Source: JAISFI01 sp031553775 (GTDB taxonomy: Bacteria > Bacteroidota > Bacteroidia > Bacteroidales > Azobacteroidaceae). From it: 62,261 bases of DNA. The translations under genes were made by a program, and so were the position numbers. The stretch lies in assembly GCA_031553775.1 (NCBI GenBank), contig JAVBLA010000051.1, positions 1 through 62,261 on the forward strand, read 5' to 3'. Each line of letters opens with the position of its first letter. The first letter of the stretch is position 1. Below, one piece after another: positions 16,232-22,623 of the stretch. The notes beneath the pieces were generated by a model that had not been told where the DNA came from, made no database searches, and saw nothing but the letters and a program-made list of their open reading frames with translations.

Positions 16232-17434
16232 TTATTTAACCAGTTCTTTGAAATTTTTCACTCTGTGGAAAGTCATAAAATTGGCATCATGATAGCCATG
16301 GGCTCCTCCTTCGGCATCATCGAAAGCAGTTCGGGCAACAAAAACGATATCTTCATGGTTGAATACCCAATCGATGTATTGGAATCCATGCCTGAGATTA
16401 TCCGGATGAGAGAGTACTGTTTGGTGCAAAACCCAGTCTCTGAGATTAGTAGAGCTGGCTATCGATACAAAATTCCGGATCCTGTCGGGGGCTGCCTTTT
16501 CCAGATATTCTTCCGGCACATTGTTGACAAATGTCCAATAACGATCGGTATTTTTGTCGTACCGGATAACAAACTTTTTAGAAGCTCCCGGCATTTCTAT
16601 AAAATTTTCTTCATCAAGCGAGAGGTGCTTCCCATTCTTGCTAACGTTGATAATGGCTGCTTTTTCTCCATTCCCTTTAGGTAAATGCACACGTAAAACA
16701 TCTACTATATTACCGTTCCTGTCTACCACTGCGTTTCCCTCCAGCCAGGCCCTGAAGTTTCCATTCAGGTATTCTTTGTTAAAAGGAAGACTGTTGGAAC
16801 GGGTCCAGTTCTTCGCATCCAGTATATTTGCATCCGATGGGACAGATAACATAACGGCACTATACCTTTCGCCCCATTGGGTGGATTCTGCCGTTGCATA
16901 TTCAACAGCTCTCCACAGCCGGCCATTGTGCTCTACAACAGGAACCGGAGCTGTGTGGTATTCCCCTTCCAGGATCAAACCTTTTTCAGGCAGACAGGGA
17001 TTTGTCCATGTACTACCTCCATCTGTAGATTTGCGTATTACCACATTACCATGATGTTTATTGGTACCCATGATATAGAGGTCATTTTTATGCAAAAACA
17101 GGTTGGACCAGAACTGTCCATTGATCTGGGCTACTTTTTGCCATGTTTTTCCTCTGTCTGAAGAACGGAAAACGAGGGTTTGTGCCGATTGAAACTCGGA
17201 AGATTTTGGACCGAATTGATCGTGTGATGCTACATAATCTCCATTTGGCAGAATACATATACTGGGAGAACCGATATATTTTCCTTCCTTGACAGGCATA
17301 TAATCAATGATTATTCCAGGAGGCTCCGGTACGTTCTGAGCATTGACTGCTACTGGAACGGCACACTGCCATAAAAGCATTATACAAATATGACGAATAC
17401 CGATTTTAAAATAATTTTTCATTGTATCTTTCAT
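16232..17434 (-). CDS. Secreted sialidase-fold (Asp-box/BNR) protein
   Basis: A 400-residue product with a signal peptide (to about NAQ 33) and two clear Asp boxes, SSDRGKTW (about residue 90) and STDGGSTW (about 140), the hallmark of six-bladed sialidase propellers. The position where GH33 sialidases carry the Arg of the RIP motif reads YIGSPSICILPNGDYVASHD, without Arg. It may therefore be a related exo-glycosidase or an inactive lectin-like propeller instead of a true sialidase. It is placed between the LacI regulator and the GH20 gene; the two enzymes probably act on the same glycan in sequence. Confidence 0.75.
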   Translation of the reverse strand: MKDTMKNYFKIGIRHICIMLLWQCAVPVAVNAQNVPEPPGIIIDYMPVKEGKYIGSPSICILPNGDYVASHDQFGPKSSEFQSAQTLVFRSSDRGKTWQKVAQINGQFWSNLFLHKNDLYIMGTNKHHGNVVIRKSTDGGSTWTNPCLPEKGLILEGEYHTAPVPVVEHNGRLWRAVEYATAESTQWGERYSAVMLSVPSDANILDAKNWTRSNSLPFNKEYLNGNFRAWLEGNAVVDRNGNIVDVLRVHLPKGNGEKAAIINVSKNGKHLSLDEENFIEMPGASKKFVIRYDKNTDRYWTFVNNVPEEYLEKAAPDRIRNFVSIASSTNLRDWVLHQTVLSHPDNLRHGFQYIDWVFNHEDIVFVARTAFDDAEGGAHGYHDANFMTFHRVKNFKELVK

Positions 17435-17523
17435 TATATGGTTATGTGATTTGCCTTATTTTGCAATAAAACTATTTTGCTTTCCAGGTTAGACGTTTTA
17501 GCAATTCTATAAAAAAATACACA

Positions 17524-18549
17524 TTAAAACATTTCTATTTCTTTCACTACCGGCTTGATCTTATAAATTGCAGTCGCCTGCAAAGTCACATTCTCCACCA
17601 CTTTATTCATGGGGTCGGCAATCTTACGGAAGAGTATTTCCAATGCTCTTCGTCCAAGGTCTTCAATTGGCTGTTCTATACAGGTAATTGGAATAGCAGA
17701 GACCTTATATTCTTCAGGGTTGTCAATACTTACAAATTTCAGGTCATGATCTACTTGCATTTCACGAAGAGTGATCAACGATTGAGTACCCACCCGGTTG
17801 GTGGCAAAAACAATAGAGTCGACTTCCTTCGAAAGAAGTTTTTCCAGGGCGTTACGGATATTTTCTTCAAAGCCTTTAAACTCCACAGCTTGAATGAGCC
17901 GCTCTTCAATGGGTATACCGGCTTCTCTCAAGGCTTTACAATAACCTTCATACCGTCCCTGAATATTGGTTAATTTCAGATTGTAAGCCATAAAAGCAAT
18001 CCTCTTGCAGCCTTCTTTGATCAACTGGAGGGTAAGTATATAGGCTGCGTTCACATTATCAATCTGTACGGAACTCACCGGAAGGGAAGGTAGCGCCCGA
18101 TCGACTAATACAATAGGGATCCCGCTCGATAAGAACTGAAGGACCGTTTCTTCCGAGTCGGCCGGTGGGGCTACGATCACTCCATCTACAAACTTTTCAA
18201 TAAACAGGTTGGCTTGCTTTGCAAACTTTATACTTGACTCATCCGAACTACCGAACATCACCTGATAACCGTTTTCACCGGCGGCATTTTCAATGTAACG
18301 AGCCAGTTTCGAAAAAAATGGATTAGAAATGTCGGCCACAATCAATCCTATCATTTTAGTTTTACCGGTACGCAAACTTCGGGCTGCCGTATTGGGACGA
18401 TAGTTCATTTCCTTAGCTGCTTTCCTAATTTTTTCTGCAACTTCCAGACTGATGCGGCCTTCTTTCTCTTTGCCATTCAGCACCAATGAAACAGCAGCGT
18501 TGGAAACCCCAACCTTTTCAGCAATATCTTTTATGGAAATACGGGACAT
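17524..18549 (-). CDS. LacI-family transcriptional regulator of the PUL
   Basis: The 341-residue regulator has a textbook N-terminal LacI helix-turn-helix and hinge (ISIKDIAEKVGVSNAAVSLVLNGK ... YRPNTAARSLRTGKTKMIGLIVADISNPFF) followed by a periplasmic-binding-protein-like sensor domain (about 60-335: GVIVAPPADS, IPIVLVDRALP, SVQIDNVNAA, ITCIEQPIEDLGRRALEIL). It heads the leftward PUL, 89 bases before the sialidase-fold gene. No consensus promoter is visible in the 102 bases between its start and the invertible segment. This is notable because the neighbouring invertible segment carries a strong promoter that could face it after inversion. Ligand unknown, probably a sugar released by the PUL. 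Confidence 0.93.
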   Translation of the reverse strand: MSRISIKDIAEKVGVSNAAVSLVLNGKEKEGRISLEVAEKIRKAAKEMNYRPNTAARSLRTGKTKMIGLIVADISNPFFSKLARYIENAAGENGYQVMFGSSDESSIKFAKQANLFIEKFVDGVIVAPPADSEETVLQFLSSGIPIVLVDRALPSLPVSSVQIDNVNAAYILTLQLIKEGCKRIAFMAYNLKLTNIQGRYEGYCKALREAGIPIEERLIQAVEFKGFEENIRNALEKLLSKEVDSIVFATNRVGTQSLITLREMQVDHDLKFVSIDNPEEYKVSAIPITCIEQPIEDLGRRALEILFRKIADPMNKVVENVTLQATAIYKIKPVVKEIEMF

Positions 18550-18651
18550 TTTTATTGTTTTTAATGGTATATATTCGTTTCCTTTTTCAACTAAAATGTA
18601 ATTTCTAAAAGAATTTAATCATATGGATTACAGCAAATTAGATCTATTTTT

Positions 18652-18684
18652 ATTTTCCGTCACTTCTTAAGTGACAGAAAGAAT
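18652..18684 (+). repeat. Left inverted repeat of invertible segment (33 bp)
   Basis: This 33-base sequence is the exact reverse complement of 19609-19641. It contains an internal near-palindrome, GTCACTTCTTAAGTGAC (18659-18675), extended outward as TTTCCGTCACTT versus TTTCTGTCACTT: two 11-of-12 matching arms around a 3-base centre. That layout resembles a tyrosine-recombinase crossover site. Confidence 0.92.
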
Positions 18685-18695
18685 AATATATTGCC

Positions 18696-19523
18696 ATGAA
18701 TGCTAATAATAAGTTGGCAAACAACAGATTAGATGTTTTTTTGTTTGAAAAAAGCAAAAAAAGTACAATTGTCGAAGTAGGTGATAGCAGCTTACTTTTT
18801 GTATTGTCAGGGAATACCAGAATCAGCTACGACGAAAAAATCGGGCAGGAAGTAAAAAAAGGAAACTTTCTTCTTTTACAAGCCCGTTCTTACTTCCGGT
18901 TAGATGTAAGAGAACCGGTGAAATTTATTCTTTGTCCTTTCCTGCTGGAAAATTATTTCCCTGAAAATTATGTAGTTAAACTCTTCAATCCTTCAATCAA
19001 TGAAAATGCAAAAGTATGGACTACCCGGGGACGTATGGATGAGTTTCTCTCATTACTGTCAGACTATTTAGAAGATGGAATAGAGTCGGACGAATTATAT
19101 ATGGTACTTAAGCAGGAATTATTTATCCTTTTAAAATTATATTTTTCAAACGAAGAATTAAGTCGTTTTTTTGCTCCAATTATAGGAAAAGATGTTGTAT
19201 TTAAAGATTTTATCTTGAAAAATTGCCTCAATGTAGAAACTGTAGAAGAATTGGCCTCTCTGGCTAACTACAGTACATCCGGTTTTGAAAAAAAATTCCA
19301 TCGTTGTTTTAACGAATCTCCTTACAAGTGGATGTTAAGGTATAAAGCTAAAAGGATTTTACAAGACATACAGGCATCCTATAAACCATTCAAAGACATT
19401 GCAGAACAGTACGGATTCTCCTCTCAGTCATACTTTTATACATTTTGCAGAAAGCACTATGGAAATTCTCCCAGGGAGATGAGAAAAGAGAGTAAATTAA
19501 TCCTCAAAAAGCAAAAGAGGTAA
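18696..19523 (+). CDS. AraC-family transcriptional regulator inside the invertible segment
   Basis: The 275-residue protein has an N-terminal cupin-like sensor region (about 1-150: SLLFVLSGNTRISYDEKIG, GNFLLLQARSYFRLDV) and a C-terminal double helix-turn-helix of the AraC/XylS family (about 170-270: VEELASLANYSTSGFEKKFHRCF, SPYKWMLRYKAKRILQD, FKDIAEQYGFSSQSYFYTFCRKHYGNSPREMRK). The start codon is only 11 bases inside the left inverted repeat, so its promoter must lie in the repeat or outside the segment and would change on inversion. No exact promoter match is seen upstream in the present orientation. Targets are unknown; the adjacent PUL or the surface-protein operon to the right are candidates. 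Confidence 0.92.
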   Translation: MNANNKLANNRLDVFLFEKSKKSTIVEVGDSSLLFVLSGNTRISYDEKIGQEVKKGNFLLLQARSYFRLDVREPVKFILCPFLLENYFPENYVVKLFNPSINENAKVWTTRGRMDEFLSLLSDYLEDGIESDELYMVLKQELFILLKLYFSNEELSRFFAPIIGKDVVFKDFILKNCLNVETVEELASLANYSTSGFEKKFHRCFNESPYKWMLRYKAKRILQDIQASYKPFKDIAEQYGFSSQSYFYTFCRKHYGNSPREMRKESKLILKKQKR

Positions 19524-19561
19524 AAAATGGTGATTATTTAAATAAAACGGGTGTATTTTTG

Positions 19562-19594
19562 TTTGGTTAAACGTCTTTTTTGTACTTACATTTG
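19562..19594 (+). promoter_or_regulatory. Outward consensus promoter within the invertible segment
   Basis: TTTG at 19562-19565, 21 bases, TACATTTG at 19587-19594 match the Bacteroides consensus exactly. It lies between the AraC stop and the right repeat and points out of the segment. In this orientation it would transcribe antisense to the recombinase gene; flipped, it would map to about 18699-18731 on the minus strand, aimed at the LacI start at 18549. Confidence 0.78.
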
Positions 19595-19608
19595 CAGTGT
19601 TAGTCTTG

Positions 19609-19641
19609 ATTCTTTCTGTCACTTAAGAAGTGACGGAAAAT
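19609..19641 (-). repeat. Right inverted repeat of invertible segment (33 bp)
   Basis: Exact reverse complement of 18652-18684 over all 33 bases, with the same internal palindrome, GTCACTTAAGAAGTGAC. Identity ends sharply on both sides. Confidence 0.92.
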
Positions 19642-19648
19642 TTCTCTT

Positions 19649-19656
19649 CAAATATA
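19649..19656 (-). promoter_or_regulatory. Possible -7 box pointing into the invertible segment
   Basis: On the minus strand this reads TATATTTG, a full match to TAnnTTTG, eight bases outside the right repeat. No good -33 TTTG lies at the usual spacing. If functional it would read into the AraC start codon only when the segment is inverted. The rest of 19657-19863 is A+T-rich without further signals. Confidence 0.4.
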
Positions 19657-19863
19657 GACACAATAATATTATCTAAATAGTTTTCTACTTTTTTTGTTTA
19701 AAAAAATTCCTTTTGAAGGTAAAATAAGAATGGATTGTGGTCTATACATCAACTAAATCGATTAACCTAATGAGGATAGAATGTAAGATAAGTAAAATAG
19801 CTAAGAAAAAAACTTAAAATTATTCAAGATCAAGGTTAAATAGAAGATTTGAAATAAAGAGTA

Positions 19864-20811
19864 TCATGCAATCACTTTTGCATTGGCCCGATGTAAAACA
19901 GTATGATCAAATGAAGCCAGATAAATTTGTGTCGTTTTCTCCGAATTATGTCCTAATCCTTCACTAATAACAGACAACGGAATATTTAATTCTTTAGCTA
20001 TAGTAGCCCAGGAATGCCGGGCAACATAACTCGTTAGCCGGATTTTCAAATTCAACATTTTTGAAATATGATATAACCTGTTATTATGAGTTTTCAAGGC
20101 ATTCTCGTATTCCACACGTACACTTGAAGAAGAACCAGATATTATAGGTAACAGATATTCCGAGCATCGGGTTGCTTCCTTATAACAGTTAATAATCCCT
20201 GAGATTTCGGAAGTTATTTTTATTTCCAACCACTGTCCGGTTTTATGCCTCCTATAGCGGATAATCCCGTCATTCAGATCGATCTTCCGTAAAAACGCCA
20301 TATCGATAAATGACATTCCCCGCGTGTAAAAGCTAAACATAAAAAGATGCTGAGACAGCTCCAAATTCTTTTTCCCGGATAGATCCAACCTCGAAAGTTT
20401 GTGTATCACATCTTTTTTTATGGCTCTCTTTATGGTCTTATCTATTCCGGTATAAACATCTTCAAAAGAACAATCCTGATCCCGGGGAATCAATTTGGCT
20501 TTCTTTGCTTTGTTCAATATAGCCCTGAGATTACGCATATAAAAAGAAATGGTATTAGGCCGTTTATCATTTCTTCTCAGATATGCTTCATAACGCTTGA
20601 TCAGCTGACTGTCGATTTCTTTCAATCTCAAGTCTTTTTTTTCGTTGAAAGATAAAAAAACATTGCATACTGTCTGGTAGGCTCTAGCCGTTCGTTCCCG
20701 GTCGTTCATTTTCATTTCTTCAACTAATACTGCTACAAAATCACTAAAATAGAGAAGTTCTTCCTCCTCTTTCTTATCCTCTTTTTGAGGTCGGAATCTT
20801 GAAAATAACAT
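19864..20811 (-). CDS. Tyrosine site-specific recombinase (candidate invertase)
   Basis: A 315-residue integrase: an N-terminal SAM-like core-binding domain (about 20-110) and a catalytic domain (about 130-310). Visible catalytic residues are Arg164 (YTRGMSFID), Lys190 (RRHKTGQ), Arg265 (SYVARHSW), His288 (GLGHNS) and nucleophile Tyr297 (TQIYL). The usual His of HxxR is Tyr262, a variation I associate with Bacteroidetes chromosomal recombinases of the DNA-invertase type with the GMSF motif. It has no phage or conjugative neighbours, and lies 222 bases from the inverted repeats, which makes it the likely enzyme for inverting the AraC segment. The promoter is probably in 20812-21050; no exact consensus was found there. 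Confidence 0.93.
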   Translation of the reverse strand: MLFSRFRPQKEDKKEEEELLYFSDFVAVLVEEMKMNDRERTARAYQTVCNVFLSFNEKKDLRLKEIDSQLIKRYEAYLRRNDKRPNTISFYMRNLRAILNKAKKAKLIPRDQDCSFEDVYTGIDKTIKRAIKKDVIHKLSRLDLSGKKNLELSQHLFMFSFYTRGMSFIDMAFLRKIDLNDGIIRYRRHKTGQWLEIKITSEISGIINCYKEATRCSEYLLPIISGSSSSVRVEYENALKTHNNRLYHISKMLNLKIRLTSYVARHSWATIAKELNIPLSVISEGLGHNSEKTTQIYLASFDHTVLHRANAKVIA

Positions 20812-21064
20812 ACAATAATTTGTTTTTTCAGGTTAGACATTCGATTATTTTGATTTTAAAATTCTGTTTCTCTCTTACTTTTACAAAAAAATGGACTACG
20901 GGTTCCCTGATAAAATATTAGTAAAGGATCCTATTTTCATTCTATAGAAACCTGATCGTTTTATTTGCAAAGCTATTAAATCTTTTTCAATGTTTTAGCA
21001 CATCAGAGACTCAATCGATTCACCACAATTTTTGTTGATAAAAAAAACATATTGATTGATTTAA

Positions 21065-21097
21065 TTTGCTCCAAGGGATATATAATTAATAGTTTTG
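21065..21097 (+). promoter_or_regulatory. Consensus promoter for the small secreted protein gene
   Basis: TTTG at 21065-21068, 21 bases, TAGTTTTG at 21090-21097: an exact consensus match, 21 bases before the ATG at 21119. The preceding 20812-21064 holds no gene. Confidence 0.75.
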
Positions 21098-21118
21098 AAT
21101 CGATTTATTTAAAACAGA

Positions 21119-21673
21119 ATGGATATGAAAAAGATTTTAATTATTACCGCTGGTATTTTAATAACAATTGGAATGTATGCACAGCCTCCGGGTGGCGGAA
21201 GTTTTGGGGGAAGAGGACCCGGTGGACCGCCTCCGGGTGGAGAAATGCCCAATTATTTCTCTCCTCCTGAGGATAAAATAATTCTTGAACATTTTCCGGA
21301 AATACCCAATCTAGCACTTAAACAGCGTGAAAAGGTTGGGGATATCCTTTTTAGTGAACATAAAGATATTGAAAAACAAATAGAAAAGAAACATAAAATA
21401 GAGAGATCTATTCATCCGAACCTTTCTTCTAAAGATATGGAAAAGAAGAGAGAGAATATCCGAAAAATTGATAATAAGATTCAAAATATCAGGGACAAGT
21501 CAAACAACAAGGTAAAAAAAGAATTATCTGAAGATCAATATCTTGTTTTTCTTGAAAAAAGGAAAGAGTTTAAATTTCGCCGGCAACCTCAACAAAAAAA
21601 AATGTTTCCCGGTAATTCCGGCAATAATAATGAACAACCGCCATTTCCACCTCAGTCGGATGACTTTTTTTGA
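21119..21673 (+). CDS. Small Gly/Pro-rich secreted protein with helical core
   Basis: The 184-residue product has a signal peptide (MKKILIITAGILITIGMYAQ; the methionine at 21125 is an equally good start), a flexible PPGGGSFGG/GPGGPPPGG stretch, then a charged helical region (about 55-155) rich in Lys and Glu, and a Pro/Asn-rich tail. The helical pattern with LALKQREKV and LSEDQYLVFLEKR vaguely recalls LTxxQ/Spy-type periplasmic chaperones, but this is a weak resemblance. It is monocistronic, with its own promoter and a hairpin after it. Confidence 0.7.
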   Translation: MDMKKILIITAGILITIGMYAQPPGGGSFGGRGPGGPPPGGEMPNYFSPPEDKIILEHFPEIPNLALKQREKVGDILFSEHKDIEKQIEKKHKIERSIHPNLSSKDMEKKRENIRKIDNKIQNIRDKSNNKVKKELSEDQYLVFLEKRKEFKFRRQPQQKKMFPGNSGNNNEQPPFPPQSDDFF

Positions 21674-21714
21674 AAATGCTATTTATTCAATATCGTGAGT
21701 TTAATAATAGTTAA

Positions 21715-21748
21715 AGGGGCTGCCTCAATTACTTTTGAGACAACCCCT
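21715..21748. terminator. Hairpin terminator-like structure between convergent genes
   Basis: AGGGGCTGCCTCAA pairs with TTGAGACAACCCCT (two G-T pairs) around a short loop. A T-run is not obvious on either side. The rest of 21674-21896 contains no convincing gene; a 73-codon frame over it is not supported by any recognisable feature. Confidence 0.6.
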
Positions 21749-21896
21749 CCGATGCAGTGAACAATGCTTATATATTGGGAGAAGACAGCCGCCGGATCCT
21801 AATCCAGGGTCCAAGCAATGAACTTAACTCTTTTGCCCCGCTATTAAGATCGGGTTTTGGAGATTTTTGTAACATTAGTGGAGGTACGGAAAATCA

Positions 21897-22595
21897 TCAA
21901 TTTACACACTGGCGACTATCTGATGTATTAGCTGATTTATCCGGACCACAGGTTTTCTTCACCAATACAGTTATATAAATAGTACCTTGACCAATAGTGT
22001 TATATTTACTCGCATCAAATGTAAATACATTCCCGTTAATATCCGCCGGATCAATTTCAATGGATATACTGCCGTCTCCATATCGGAAGTAACTCAAAGA
22101 CCATTCAAATGTACAATCGTCAACAGAACCGGGAGCAACGCTCGCTGTAAAAACTTCTATCGTAGAAGGATAATAATATCCTTGAAAAGAACAGTCTTCA
22201 AAACTTCCCTGTAAGAGTTTTTTTGTAATCTGGACAGACTGTAAAGGGTCACAACAAACAGATGAATTAATCCGTTTCCAGCCGGTAACAGCTCCTGTCC
22301 AGTAATAAAGGCCTATTCCATCCAGACCCGAAGCAGCCGCATTAGTATTATAAACCACAGAACCTATGGGAAAATCCTGAGCTTCTCCCACGGTAGTGAA
22401 CTGGCTCAAATCCAGATAACCCGAGAGCGATATATTTTGCAACACTACCGTTCCTTTATAATCGGAATTCATATCCAATGTAGCCCCCGCTTTTGGCTCG
22501 GTCTGACCACCGATAGTAACCTGGGCATTGACATTTATTGCCAATAGTAAGACAACTATAAATGCTGATAATTTAAAATCTATTTTTGTTTTCAT
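21897..22595 (-). CDS. Secreted protein with shared N-terminal module, last gene of surface operon
   Basis: I take the Met at 22595 as the start (232 residues), because a signal peptide follows directly (FIVVLLLAINVNAQ) and an upstream Met would overlap the preceding gene. Mature residues begin QVTIGGQTEPKAGATLDMNSD, the same module as in the 315-aa and 1681-aa neighbours, with SVVYNTNAAASGLDGIGLYYWTG. The C-terminal part (about 110-232) is a cysteine-containing beta domain (SVCCDPLQSV, FEWSLSYFRYGDGSISIEI). It ends without a T9SS tail. Function unknown; probably a surface or matrix component. Confidence 0.75.
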   Translation of the reverse strand: MKTKIDFKLSAFIVVLLLAINVNAQVTIGGQTEPKAGATLDMNSDYKGTVVLQNISLSGYLDLSQFTTVGEAQDFPIGSVVYNTNAAASGLDGIGLYYWTGAVTGWKRINSSVCCDPLQSVQITKKLLQGSFEDCSFQGYYYPSTIEVFTASVAPGSVDDCTFEWSLSYFRYGDGSISIEIDPADINGNVFTFDASKYNTIGQGTIYITVLVKKTCGPDKSANTSDSRQCVN

Positions 22596-22623
22596 ATACT
22601 TTTGTTTGAAGATTAAGGAAAAT

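Larger units (their letters stand above)
18652..19641. other. Putative invertible DNA segment carrying an AraC-type regulator and an outward promoter
   Basis: A 990-base segment is bounded by perfect 33-base inverted repeats. It holds one complete ORF (AraC type, 18696-19523) and an exact consensus promoter (19562-19594) facing out through the right repeat. A tyrosine recombinase gene lies 222 bases to the right. No target-site duplication flanks the repeats and no transposase lies inside, which argues against a transposon. Bacteroidales are known to switch surface loci with tyrosine recombinases acting on such inverted repeats; inversion here is inferred. In the flipped form AraC, promoter, LacI and PUL would all read leftward. 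Confidence 0.8.

Noticed and set aside
16232..17434. Annotation as a genuine GH33 sialidase
   Set aside because: Asp boxes are present but the RIP arginine is not visible; fold assigned, enzyme name withheld.
18652..19641. Transposon or MITE carrying an AraC gene
   Set aside because: No transposase inside and no target duplication outside the repeats; palindromic cores and the adjacent tyrosine recombinase fit a DNA-inversion site better.
21757..21978. 73-codon forward ORF
   Set aside because: It overlaps the end of the minus-strand secreted protein and the hairpin region, with no signal or family likeness.
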